DNA of 64,000 nt, from NCBI GenBank assembly GCA_964007475.1, contig OZ023274.1, forward strand, positions 74,845,303-74,909,302, given 5' to 3'. The translations under genes were made by a program, and so were the position numbers. Below, in pieces: positions 1 to 10,892 of this stretch. How positions within the stretch are numbered: the stretch's first letter is position 1; each line of letters starts with the position of its first letter. The notes under the pieces are model-generated. The model ran no database searches. It was not told the DNA's origin and saw nothing but the letters and a program-made list of their open reading frames with translations. The DNA comes from Hybos culiciformis. Taxonomy: Eukaryota; Arthropoda; Insecta; Diptera; Hybotidae.

Positions 1-1801
1 TTTTAATTGCAATTGAAGTATGAACTCGATTTTTTTTCTATTTTTATTTCTTCAATAAATTCCGGCTCATTTATCATAAGCTCTTCAGTTCATTTTCTGT
101 TTTGAATAATTGATGTACATGTATGCTTACATACAATTATTTTGGTTTTTATGTCCATGGCAGACTAAATAAGAAACTATATGAATCGACGTTAGGTTTA
201 ATAAAAACATAAGCGAGAAGCTAAAAAATTAATATTATCTGAATGAAAATATACATTAAATATACAATTTCTAGAAATTTAAAGGAACAGAATCAGTTCT
301 AAGATACAGATACCTAAGTAAATATTTTTCCATAGTAATTTAAAAGGACGAAACGACTGCAGCTCAGCTGTAAAAAAAATCACTATTAAATTAAATTGAT
401 GATTATTTTTATTTATTTTCGTTAAGTTACTGAATCTTATGTTTTTAAAAACTTTAAGTTTGAATCAAAATAATTATTTTTTGAAAGCGTTGCTTTGAAA
501 CGTTATATTCAGATCTGATCCCAAAAAAAATATACGAAACTCTAACTTAACTTTATATTATAACTCTGCATTATATATTAAACAAAAATATTGAAATTCC
601 TTATCTTTATTAAATACATATGTAAATATACCCGAGAGAAGCTTTAATGATGGAAAAATATTTCACTTTTTCCGGCAATTATTTTTTATATAAAAAGGTC
701 AAACAAAAAAGTTGTTTTTAGTTATTTTTATTTTTAACAAATCAAGGTTGAATATCAAAATGGGTTTTTTGTATTCATTTTCTTTTTGATCTATGTCAAA
801 CAAATAATCTAATTAAAAATATTTTATACCCAAAGTAGAATTTCTTCTTTTTTTTTTTTTGCAAAATTTAGTGAATTTATATTAAGAAAAAAGTAAAGTT
901 TTAATTCTGCGGGTTACTTTTACTTTTCACAACATTAATTTATGGAAAATGAATTTTTTGGTCTGTGAAAAATTGGTTCGGTGTCACAATGTCAAGCGGT
1001 CATAACATGTAGAGGTAGGCCGCCATATAGATAGAAAGCTTTACAATTTTAAAGAATAATTGGCTTTATTTTCAAATTAGAGAACTTTAACAAATATTCA
1101 TAACGTCAATTATGGGACAGTTTTTATCTCAGCGACACTGTATACGGAAGAGTCAATCATATGTTTTTTTATTTAAGTCAAAATTTCGTTTCTATTGTAG
1201 AGTTTCAACAGAAATATAATAGAAATAAAATATACTTTCTTTAAAAATTATAAATAAGTAGGGCTTAAAAAAACCTTAATGTGTTGATAGCCTTAAGCAA
1301 ATTCTTTTAAATAAATCAATAAATAAAATATACTTGATATTTTTTTCAAAAATTAAAATTAAAATTACCTAAATTCTAACTAAAATGTCAAATTAATTTT
1401 ACCATCTTATCAATTTGATAAAATTATATTATGTTAAGGCTGTTTGCCCTTGATAAAATTTTCTATTTAAGAATCATGTTTTAAAAAATTATTAATAATT
1501 ATCATTTTCCTCATGATGGGAAAAATATAAATTTTATTTTGTTCATAAGGAAGAACGAAAGGAAAATATTTTAACTTTTTGCGAAATTTATTAATTTATT
1601 TATTTATTTATTTTTTTTTTCTTATCATAAACCTGCAATATTTTATTGAAATATAGCTTTCAGAAAATAAAAATTGTCCTTTTTTATTTTAACAATTTAA
1701 GTCAATTATAAGATTATCTTGTCAATAATTTTAAAATATATAAATATAACATTAAAATACACGAAGAAAAGAAAATAATTAAATTAAATTAGAAACATTT
1801 G
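1..1801. other. AT-rich non-coding stretch
   Basis: No reading frame with protein-like composition is visible. The stretch is made of A/T runs and includes a short (TTTA)n microsatellite near 1590-1612. The only base-composition change is a small GC-richer patch at about 965-1035, which has no recognisable motif. Confidence 0.6.
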
Positions 1802-1809
1802 TATACATC

Positions 1810-2619
1810 CAGGCCCAGGAAGAGGGGGAGTCAGGAGGGTCTTTTAGCATGGGCCTCTTAATTTAGGGGGCCTCCAAACAACATTATACAAAACGTTCAA
1901 AAAATTTACTTGGCACTTTTACGTTCGCAACTAACAACTAACTGCTCAATATTATGATTTCGATCTTGTGGTTTTTAGTGAAATATTTATTAACATAAGT
2001 TGAAATCTAATAAATATAAATTAAAATTCTCTGTTTCTCTGTCCTCAATCACGCCTAAACCGCTGGACCGGTTTGGCTGAAAATTTGAACTTAAGTAGTA
2101 TTAGAAATTAAGTAGTATTAGTATTAGAAATTTTGTTCCAACGCCCGGGGGGCTACCTTAGATGTCGGTTTTTCAATTTAGGTATATTCCGATAAAATGT
2201 TATAGCGTTGGACCCGAAATGACTATTTAGAAGACTGGATTTGTTAAGGCACCTATCTGATGTTTTGGATTTCCGGGGAAGGAACTATGTAGTAAATTTT
2301 GAATTCCGTTTTTTTAGTGCACAAAATCTGGATTAAAGTGTTTTGATATTATATAAGTTCGATACTACCGTGCGAAGCCGGGTATTTCGTTTAGTTATTA
2401 TATAAAAGTTTATTAAGCAGTAGTTACTACTTGGTTAGTACTTAGTAGTATTTTACGTTTTCAAAAGTTTAAACTGAAATTGTTTTATTTTTTTGCTCTA
2501 GAATTGAATGAACCTCTACAACTTAGTTTTTGAACTCCATTAAAACTACGTCATTTCATTAAATAGGGGGCCACATAAGTTGTTTGACCTGGGCCTCCTA
2601 GTGTCTCTCACAGGCCCTG
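1810..2619. mobile_element. hAT-like non-autonomous element, copy 1
   Basis: The element begins CAGGCCCAGG and ends CAGGCCCTG, and it lies between perfect 8-bp direct repeats TATACATC (1802-1809 and 2620-2627). CAG...CTG ends with an 8-bp duplication are typical of hAT transposons. Both subterminal regions are GC-rich (GGGCCTC / GGGGGCC motifs) against a very AT-rich background. No transposase remnant is visible. It is interrupted by a 389-bp Helitron-like insertion, so the original length was about 421 bp. A second copy of the family starts at 61709 and matches through most of the length. The terminal repeats are imperfect (CAGGCCCAG versus CAGGGCCTG), so the superfamily call rests mainly on the duplication. 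Confidence 0.8.
2006..2394 (+). mobile_element. Helitron-like non-autonomous element, copy A
   Basis: The element starts with TC (TCTAATAAATATAAATT) after an A and ends TTAG before a T, a one-base variant of the Helitron CTAG end. A stem-loop CCGTGCGAAGCCGG (2368-2381, GAA loop) lies 13 nt from the 3' end, as expected for Helitrons, which insert between A and T without duplicating target. The paralogous host element at 61.7-62.9 kb has an uninterrupted site (AT at 62707-62708), which confirms both borders. Near the 5' end is the pyrimidine-rich CTCTGTTTCTCTGTCC followed by AAACCGCTGGACCGG, also seen in copy B. No Rep/helicase coding is present. Confidence 0.85.
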
Positions 2620-2627
2620 TATACATC

Positions 2628-3322
2628 TATACTATATTCTATACATCCGTTTAGGAATAAATTGCGAAAAAAATTAGACAATTTTAAAACATATTGAAAT
2701 TAAATCGAGATAATTAATAGTTTTCTTGTCTCTTTAAACTTTAGTCTTATAATCATTAACAGTCATTAATGACAACTTTAACACGATTAAGAAATAATTC
2801 TTCTTTTGTTAAATCAGAAAACCAACTGGTGGTTCCAAATCTAGGTCATTTAAATTTAATGACTGCTATTTGAAAACATAAATTCATGGATGTAGTTTTC
2901 GTGGAGGCAATCAATCTTACTATTACGAAAATAAATTTGTGAACAACATTTTTTGGAAAAAAAAATATTTATTTTAAATATTTATTTTAAATATTTATGA
3001 ATGAGGAATTCATTTTTTATTCAAATAAAAAATACAAAATAAAAGTTAGTTATTTTCTTGAAAAACTTTATAATTATAACAAAAGTTTAATTCTTAAGAG
3101 TAATAAATTTTTAGCATTATTAAATATTTCCAAGAAAAATAATGAAGATTTTCCTAATAAAAAAAATTAGTTAAAGTTTTTATTTCTAACTGAGAAATTA
3201 TTTTGAATGTTTTAATGTGTTTTAATATGTTTTAATGCGTTGGGGATCGTTATGTTGTATTTAGTGCTATAGAATTTAGATCACTAAATGGAGTATTATA
3301 TGCGTCAATACACATGCAATCA
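2628..3322. other. AT-rich non-coding stretch with a 13-bp tandem
   Basis: No gene is visible. A short tandem of the 13-mer TATTTATTTTAAA occupies 2966-2998 (two and a half copies). Confidence 0.6.
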
Positions 3323-3428
3323 TTTAGATGCATCTGCGTAAATAATGAAAAAATTTAGAAGCATCAGCGTATATAATGAAAAAATTTAGATGCATCAGCG
3401 TAAATAATGAAATCATTTAGATGTTTCG
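3323..3428. repeat. 31-bp tandem repeat, about 3.3 units
   Basis: Three consecutive 31-bp units start at 3323, 3354 and 3385. Each begins TTTAGAWGCATC and ends in TAATGAAAAAA or TAATGAAATCA, and a partial fourth unit (TTTAGATG) follows at 3416. Units differ at only a few positions, so the duplication is fairly recent. No coding frame runs through it. Confidence 0.85.
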
Positions 3429-3586
3429 TATTGAATATTACGTAATACCTAAACAAACATAATATCTCTCACAATATTTCAAAACAGCCAAATACAAAAA
3501 AAAATGAGAAAAAATGAGAAGAAAAAATATTCTCTCTTTGCAACTACCTCTCCCCTACGCATTAAAACAGTATATTGGATATGTAA

Positions 3587-3741
3587 ACAAAATTTGTTAT
3601 ACAACTCGTTCTGTATTTACAGAAAAATACATTGACACTTGTCAATTTATATAACTCGACCTTCGGTCTCGTGATATAAGTATTGACTCGTGTCAATGTA
3701 TTTTTGTGTATACAGAACTCTTAATTAATAACAAATTTTGT
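3587..3741. mobile_element. 155-bp palindromic MITE with 8-bp target duplication
   Basis: Perfect 14-bp terminal inverted repeats (ACAAAATTTGTTAT and its complement) enclose long, nearly complementary arms that meet at the small hairpin GACCTTCGGTC. The whole element can fold as one hairpin. It is flanked by 8-bp direct repeats ATATGTAA (3579-3586 and 3742-3749). Eight-base duplications suggest a hAT-type transposase, but the ends do not match the usual CAG start, so the superfamily is uncertain. There is no coding capacity. Confidence 0.85.
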
Positions 3742-3749
3742 ATATGTAA

Positions 3750-5523
3750 CAATAATCTACTATTAATATGTAGTGATTATTTTAAACCCGTTGAAAAATA
3801 GATTTCCTAAAAATTTATTTCTTTGTTAAAAATTTTAAATAAAATTTTTAATATAACCATATAAAGATAAGCTTCAAAACATGATTTTAATTCCAATGTT
3901 CTTATTTAAAGTTTATATTCCCGCCAAGTAACGATGTTATATTATTGAGACTGAACAGCCTTTAAGAGGACAAACTTCGGTATATAAACATCAATTTTCT
4001 ATCGATAATTAATGTTTTATGAAATCTTTTAGCATTTTAATGTTCTTTTATTATAAATTTTTTTTATTTCAATTTCATTTTTAATTAAATTATTGAAAAT
4101 GAAAATATTTTTAGTAAAAGTTCAACCAAAAACTTAATTAAATTTTATCTTACTTGTTATTTTTTTTTTGTTTTTTAATTTTCGGACGAAATTTATTTTT
4201 AAAAACTTTCTTAAAATCTAATTACAGTGCTTTCTTTTTCTTTTCAAACTTTATTATGTTTATTCGTGAACTCTAATTATTTATAAGATTTTAATTAATT
4301 TAAAATTCCAAACCTTTTATTTATTTATCGTCTTAAATCCTTAAAATAAACTGTGTTGAATTGAAATACATTGCATTTGCATTAGAGCTAAATCTAGATA
4401 CAAAAAGTCGCATTTTTTATTTGTTGATTGAACTAAAGACCTCATATTAAAACAAACAAAGTAAGATTCAGGTATTTTTGATTAACAAATGTTTTATAAA
4501 TTAAAATTATTGTGATAAAAATAAAAAAATAAAATAAATGATCTCAACAACTTTAGTTCTATTAAGTGTATAGAAAATAAAACCCTGTTAGATTATTTTA
4601 AACTTAAAATCAGGATTTTATTAAAAACTGGTCAAAATATTGAATTCAGATATCTATATATCTAATGTTGGACGATTGTTATCACGTCATTTATTTCACC
4701 AAGAATTACTTCTATCTAAGCTTTCTCAGGACAATGAAGTTTTCTCAAATGCACTTTATTGTGAATTGTTACATTTTTTCCTTGTTTTTGTTTGTAGGTA
4801 TCGTTTCGTATCAATCGTATCAATCTATTTTTTTTTCTTAACATCAGCTTTTTTATTTTTCTTTAAGTGTAGCAATTTTGTATGCCTTGTTTTTTTTCTC
4901 GTATTATTTTAACTCAGTTCAGTGAAAGTTGTCTTGATGAACGGGTTAAGTTAAATAAATTTTATTTTTGTTTCAATTATAATGATAATAAAAATAAAAT
5001 ATACCTACATATATAAAAAATACGAAAAATAAACAAAAAAAAATTTTTTTATTATTTTTTCTAAACAAAAAAGTTGCGGCATGTAAAAAGCTTTCAAGAA
5101 ATCAAGTGTAAAAAATAAAATAAAAATAAATTAAATGAATTTATGAATTTTATTTATTTTAAAAATATAAATAAAACAAAAAAAGAAAAATATTACCTAA
5201 ATTTCGCAAAAAAAAATAAGTAAATAAATAAATAAAAATTTTATGCATATTTTTTTTTTGTCGTCTTTGAAAAATTTTAAATAAAAGTTTAATCAAAATT
5301 TGAATAAAATTTTTTTTCTGTTTTACTCTCTCTGTGTAATTTTTGTTTTTTTTTTTTTTGAATAAATAACAAAAATTATTATATTTTTTTATGAAATTAG
5401 TAGAGAAAAATTTTTGTTAATATATATAAAAAAAATTCAAAATTATAAAAATGAGAGACCATTAACCAATACTTTAAAAAAAAACCTCTTCAAGAGACCC
5501 AAACTTGTTACGTTATTTATATA
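3750..5523. other. AT-rich non-coding stretch
   Basis: Long A/T homopolymers and no convincing gene. A 90-codon open frame at 4640-4912 is extremely rich in Phe, Leu and Tyr, as expected from T-rich DNA read by chance, and has no protein signature. Confidence 0.55.
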
Positions 5524-5959
5524 CAATGAAAAAAAAAATAGCTGTAGACGGTATGTAGTTCAAATCGAACTAAGTGAATGACGGTATCATCAATTTGCTA
5601 TTTTGTCATAGCAATGAATTTGCTATTATGCAACGAAAAATAGCTGATAGTTTTATTTTTTAATATATACCTAAACCTAACTGTTGATGCGATTAAAGCA
5701 ATATTTGCCATAAAAATTTGATAAACTCATAATACATAAAAAAATATTTTTATTTTTAATTTTTGGCTATAAAAAAGCAATAAAAATTATAATTTTCGAG
5801 TAGCAAATTTTCGTTTGCTGTATATTTTTGAACAGATAATGATGTGTTAAATAATAAATTTACGATTTTGAGCACATACTATCAGAAAATATTGCAGTTT
5901 TAGTTATAACTTTAAAGCTAGTTCTTATAGCTAATTTTCCAACGAAATTTTTTTCAGTG
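5524..5959. mobile_element. possible TIR element with CA(A/C)TGAAAAAAA ends
   Basis: The left edge reads CAATGAAAAAAA and the right edge TTTTTTTCAGTG, an imperfect inverted repeat about 440 bp apart. Inside are repeats of the phrases ATAGCTG and TTTGCTATT. No clear target-site duplication was found, and poly-A/T runs make chance pairing easy. A similar CACTGAAAAAAA start occurs alone at about 18933. Confidence 0.35.
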
Positions 5960-6354
5960 AATTATTTTTTGTGCCAAATATAAAGATCTATTTTTTAAAC
6001 TTGCGACTATAGTAAAAAATGATTTCGATTTTATATATTTAAAAATGGAATTAATGAAAAAAGTTATTAGTATTTTATTATCTCACAGTGCTGCATTAAT
6101 TTATCCTTGAACCTAAATTTATGAATAATGCACATGAAAATTAATTCATGGATATACCATAAAGACGACATAAGGTATAATAATACTTATATGTACCTAT
6201 AGACAAAACGAAGTTAAAATAATGATATCACATACAACATAAACAATTTCTTCTCTTAGTACGAATTTCAAAAGAAACATGTAATTCCCAGAAGAATAAT
6301 TGTGAAAAGAATTTTTATATTTTTTATGTACTAGCTTTATTGTAAAGACTATTA

Positions 6355-6666
6355 CCTAGTTTACATGGAGAGTTGAAACCGGGTTCAACTACGGTTCAAC
6401 TACATGTAAACGGTGGTAGAGTTAACCTGGGTTAACCTGACTCAACCTAAGAAATTCGCTCGGTTAAGTTAACTCTATCCATGTAAACGGTTAACCCGGT
6501 TAAAAAATAAGCAACAGCTGTTTGTTTTGTTTCTTTTTTGTTATTGTTTTCAAACTCAATTCAACCACAGTTCAACCACATGCTTTTCGACTACATCATG
6601 TAAACACTTAACCTCTTTTCAACCCCATTTCGACTCAAGCACGGTTGGACTATCATGTAAACTAGG
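6355..6666. mobile_element. 312-bp TIR element with TA target duplication
   Basis: The ends are CCTAGTTTACATG and its exact complement CATGTAAACTAGG, bordered by TA on each side (6353-6354 and 6667-6668), as for Tc1/mariner-type MITEs. The inside is unusual: many short copies of GTTCAAC, GTTGAA and GGTTAACC, and repeated CATGTAAAC motifs that resemble the terminal sequence. These may be multiple transposase-binding sites. A 76-codon frame starting at 6527 crosses its right end and is not considered a gene. Confidence 0.85.
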
Positions 6667-6896
6667 TATATGGCATAAGTTAGGTATTGATGTCAAAGAA
6701 AACAAAAATATAGTAGGTATTTTCTTCAAAGAAAAATTCCACTTTAAAAAATTATAATAAATTATTATAGAGTTGAAAAATTTTATACTCAAACACCCAT
6801 AAGTAAATAATATTAAAAACTAGGCGAAATACCCGGCTTCGCACGGTAGTTCCGAACTTATATTTATATCAAAACACTTTAATTCAGATTTTGTGC

Positions 6897-7135
6897 ACTA
6901 AAAAAACAGAATTTCAAAATTTGTTAAATATCCACTTCCCCGGTGCCTTAACACATCCAGTCTTCTAAATAGTCGATTCGGGTCCAACGCTATTGTATTT
7001 TATCGGAATATACCTAAATATAATTTTTTGCACTAAAAAAAACAGAATTTCAAAATTTATTAAATAGCCACTTCCCCGGTGCCTTAACACATCCAGTCTC
7101 CAAAATAGTCGACTCGGGTCCAACGCTATAATAAA
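6897..7135. repeat. about 115-bp internal tandem duplication in Helitron copy B
   Basis: Two adjacent copies begin near 6897 and 7030 with GCACTAAAAAAA and contain CCACTTCCCCGGTGCC, ACACATCCAGTC and GGGTCCAACGCTAT. Copy A has one counterpart of this block. The edges are approximate. Confidence 0.7.
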
Positions 7136-7690
7136 TACCTAAATTGCAAAACCGCCTTCTAAGGTAGCCCCCGTCGGTGCCTCGGATCAAAAATATAACA
7201 AATCGGGTCTCTAGGCTCTTTATTTTCAAAATTTTAAAATTTCGAAATTTGTTGTATAGCCCATAATTGAGCACTGGGATGGTCGGGGGCCTGTCAACAT
7301 CCAGTCCAACGCTACAACATTTTATCGGAATATACATAAATTGCAAAACCGGCTTCTAAGGTAGCCCCCCGTCGGGGCTTCGGAACAAAATTTCTAGTAC
7401 CCTATAACCATCTCGGGTCCCAATGCTACTTAACTTCAAAATTTCAAAATTTCGAAATTTGTTGTTTGGCCCCAAATTAAGCCCTGGGACAACGGTTGGG
7501 GGCCTCTCAACATCCAGCTTTTTAAATAGGGCGCTACTATATTTTATTGGAATATACCTAAATTTCAAAACCGGCTTCTAAGGTAGCCCCCCCGCCGGGA
7601 CCTCGGATCAAAATTTCTAGTAGCCTATAACCATCTCGGGCCCCGAAGATACTTAAGTTCAAAATTTCAGCCAAATCGGTCCAGCGGTTT
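7136..7690. repeat. about 200-225-bp internal tandem repeats in Helitron copy B
   Basis: Three units start near 7139, 7336 and 7560 with AAATTGCAAAACCGSCTTCT or a close variant. Each continues AAGGTAGCCCCC...CTCGG. The first two also contain TTTCGAAATTTGTTGT, GGGGGCCT and CAACATCCAG. The last unit runs into the AAACCGCTGGACC block. The unit ends with a TTTTATYGGAATATACMT phrase that is also found in the shorter 115-bp repeats, so the two repeat sizes are nested. Confidence 0.75.
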
Positions 7691-7754
7691 AGGCGTGATT
7701 GAGGACAGAGGACAAAGAACAGAGAACAGAGAATTTTCATTTTTATTTATTAGA

Positions 7755-9700
7755 TAAATCTGGCAAAAAGAAAATTGATCATATTTCTATATTTAAAAAA
7801 AAAATGTTAAACTTCCTTATACATATTTAACTTTTTTTTTTGTTATGTTTTTTACACACACTCAAAATATAAAGCGCTGTAAATAATATGAAAATTAATG
7901 ACGAAAAGAGAGTTTATAGCCCCATTTTTTTTAACTTCTTGCTTGTTTACCTTTTTAGCTAATGCAAAAAAATAAAATATTGTCAACGTAAAATTTTATG
8001 GACATTATTTTCTAACGTTTTTTAATAACACAATTTAATTTCCACTCGTCAATCAAAAGCGCTCCGTGAAATACTGAATTTTTAATGAATAAATTTTTAT
8101 CAATAGCTTACATATTTATTGTTTGATTGAAGATTAATGAAGCGATTATTAAAATCAGTTTTAATTTTTTTTTCCGAAAGTTTCCCAAAAAATTATTAAT
8201 CGTAAAATTTTTATATGTAGGTATGTAATTATTTTTCTGAGAGCAAAAAAAAATAAAAATAATAACATTCAAAAATACCTAATTGCGCTTTTGGAAAGAG
8301 TTGAGTTTTAATTTTTCATGGTTTTACTAAATTTTCATAGAATAATATGCATTTTCATTAAATGTTGTATTTTCATTTGTTTGAATATAAGCTCTTAAGG
8401 AAAAATAATTTTTTTTTCTTCAAAATGTTTTTTTTTTTTTTTATATAAATAAAAATTATGTTGCATGCATACTAAAATTTCAGTATTATTTAATTTTTTT
8501 CGTTTTTTCTTTAAATATAACATGCTTTAATTTTGTTTAAGCCTTCTCTAAAATTTCATTTGCAACGAAAAAGTAAACAAAAAAAAAATTGTATCATGTA
8601 TTACAAATTTTTTAAGGCATTTCGAGGCATACAAAATGAAATATATACAATAGCGACATAGTATGGCTACAAATTGAAATGAATTTTGGTATTAAAATAT
8701 TTTATGAACATAATTTTTGTCAGCTTAGTTTTGAAAAACCCAAGAATTAACTCAACTGTATTATTAGGTAAAGATAGTCCCAAGAGAATGCTTAATATAT
8801 ATAATCTATACGTCGTTATTATAGTGTTACTGTATATCGTAACGGGTTGTAAGTTCGATTTTCATTGTATTTGAACTGGTAAAAAATATATTTGTATTTT
8901 CGTTTTGGATATTTTTTTATGAAAAATGTTTAAAAACATTGAAGTGATTATTTAAAAGTTGATATTTCTGCCAAGAATGCAGATGTTTGACACATTCATT
9001 GAATCATAAAAAACTGGTCATCATTTTATAATGGCTTTAATTGTATAAATAAAAAAAAAGGATATGTAACAACTCAGCATTGATTCTTTTTTTTTAACAA
9101 GGAAGAATATAGTTATGTTCTAACTAAAGATAATATATTTTTTTTATGGCCATGGGTATATTTCTTATTATTCGCTTATTCTTTTTCGTTCAAATATTTA
9201 ATAAAGTCTGTGTTGTATTTTTAAGGAAATAAACAAAACTATCTTATTCTCATTTTAAAAAGGACAATTAAGACTTCTTTGTCTTTAACTTTAATATGCC
9301 CAAAATAAAAATAAAAAATATTTAAAAAAGTATAAAATTTTTTCTTTCTTTTTTTTAACCATGGTCCCTACCTGATATAGTTTTTAATATTATTTTTTGT
9401 TTGTTTGTTATTCTTAAGCCTTGCAAGCATTGTTATTTTATGTAATGTTGTCACATAATATGCAAACAACTTTTACAGAAGAAAGAAAAGTCATATATAT
9501 ATAAAATTATATTATCTTTCTTTAATATGGGCAAAGATATAATATAAAGTCATCCTTTAAGAAGATTATTTTATGAAAAGAATCTAGCAAAAACCAAATA
9601 AATTGTTAGAATTTTTATGCAAAAAAGTTTTATTTATTTTGGAGCTTTTATTATACTATCATTTTTTCAAAATCATCAAGCACATATATTAAATATGACA
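7755..9700. other. AT-rich non-coding stretch
   Basis: Nothing recognisable. The 62-codon frame at 8686-8874 lacks any family signature or splice context. Confidence 0.55.
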
Positions 9701-9725
9701 TTTGTATAAATGTGTTTCTTTTCAG

Positions 9726-9774
9726 TGTTTCGTTCTGGTCTCCAATCCGTTGCCATTGAAAAAAAAACTAAATG
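9726..9774 (+). CDS. candidate internal exon of an unknown gene (exon A)
   Basis: This 49-nt segment follows a good acceptor (TTTCTTTTCAG ending at 9725) and ends at a weak donor (G|GTTATA). It is richer in G+C than its surroundings. In the frame that stays open it reads FRSGLQSVAIEKKTK. The gap to the next candidate exon is a 69-nt GT...AG intron with a perfect TACTAA branch site at 9809-9814, a size typical of insect introns. I recognise no family. Upstream exons are not found, and the model could be chance. Confidence 0.3.
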
Positions 9775-9843
9775 GTTATAAAAAGAGATACAATCAGCCA
9801 TAATTGAGTACTAAAAATTTATTTTGCGATTGATATCTTTCAG

Positions 9844-9922
9844 GACAAAGGTGTTGCACATCCATATATTATTTGCTCATCAAACTATGTACCGAACAAA
9901 TTTGTTAAAAATAGTCAAATAA
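9844..9922 (+). CDS. candidate terminal exon of the same unknown gene (exon B)
   Basis: It follows the acceptor GATATCTTTCAG. Joined to exon A in phase, it encodes about 26 residues, including VLHIHILFAHQTMYRTNLLK, and stops at TAA 9920-9922. A second frame of the same DNA is also open from the acceptor to beyond 10000, so the frame is not certain. No domain is recognised. The support is the splice-site context and base composition only. Confidence 0.3.
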
Positions 9923-10892
9923 AACCGGGAACTAAATATGATAAATTTTTTTCAATTTATGAAAAATTTCTAATTTATTTATGCAAATTTTATATGTTTT
10001 TATTTTATTTTTATTTTTTCTAAGGAAAAATAAAATTTTTTATCACATTACTTCAATAAATTTATTTTTTCATTTTTATATTTATGTGAAAATTCCATAA
10101 ACGGTTGGCATTTTCTTCAACAAAATTTCTACATATTTTCAATATAATTCACCTTAAAAAAAATGTTATAACCAGGTGAGAAATATTTTATTAAATTCTT
10201 ATTATTTTTTTTTATTATTTGAAAGAAGCTAAAACAAGAACAGAAAAATGAAAATATGTAAAGAGTAAAAAAAAAAGTAAGGCGATACATAAATCATAAA
10301 AATTCATAAATTCCAATATACTTTACAGAATAAAAAAAAAAAAATCCCCAAAGGCTATTTTTCTTTCAATCTTTATGAATACAAATTTTACCCAATGGAA
10401 TATAAATATTTTATTGACATTATTGTTACAAACACTTATTTCTAGAAATTAAATATAAAGCTTAGATATATAGCTAAAAGATTACCTACATAGAAAAGCA
10501 TTGTTCATGAGTCTACCTTTTCGAAATTAACTGAAAGAAAATAGATTTAGGCGCATTTTTATTTTTCTATCTTATTGAAAAAATATTTTATTATTATTAT
10601 TTCCAAACATTAATATCTTATTTGTATGTAGAAATATAATGTTATGGTAGTATATGATAGAACTCTTTTGTATATGGATGATAGAAAAAATATAATGCTA
10701 TTAATAAAGGAAATTTGAGAACTTCTATATGGAACTTATAAAAAAAAAAATTATTTTCATTTTCCAAAGATTAAAAAATCGATAAATATTTTTAAATAAT
10801 TGGATACATTCGCATGATAAACATAAAACTATATATGGCTTTTAAAATAACAAACTTTTAAAATATATTTGACACATTTACAAAGTTTAAAG
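9923..10892. other. AT-rich non-coding stretch
   Basis: No gene, RNA or repeat structure beyond homopolymer runs could be seen. Confidence 0.55.

Larger units (their letters stand above)
6820..7754 (-). mobile_element. Helitron-like non-autonomous element, copy B, internally expanded
   Basis: Read on the minus strand it starts TCTAATAAATAAAAATG (from 7754), carries the same CTCTGTTCTCTG and AAACCGCTGGACCG blocks as copy A, and ends in a CCGTGCGAAGCCGG stem-loop (6833-6846) exactly 13 nt before CTAG. Flanking bases are A and T as expected. At 935 bp it is more than twice the length of copy A because of internal tandem duplications. Three minus-strand open frames within 7050-7740 are translations of these repeats and not genes. 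Confidence 0.85.

Noticed and set aside
4640..4912. 90-codon plus-strand frame rich in Phe/Leu/Tyr
   Set aside because: Typical of poly-T-rich DNA; no signal peptide or membrane topology that makes sense, and no conserved motif.
7050..7740. Three minus-strand open frames (60-98 codons)
   Set aside because: They lie wholly inside the tandemly expanded Helitron copy and their translations repeat each other; they are not separate genes.
8840..8870. tRNA-like GGGTTGTAAGTTCGATTTTC phrase
   Set aside because: No acceptor or D-arm pairing around it.
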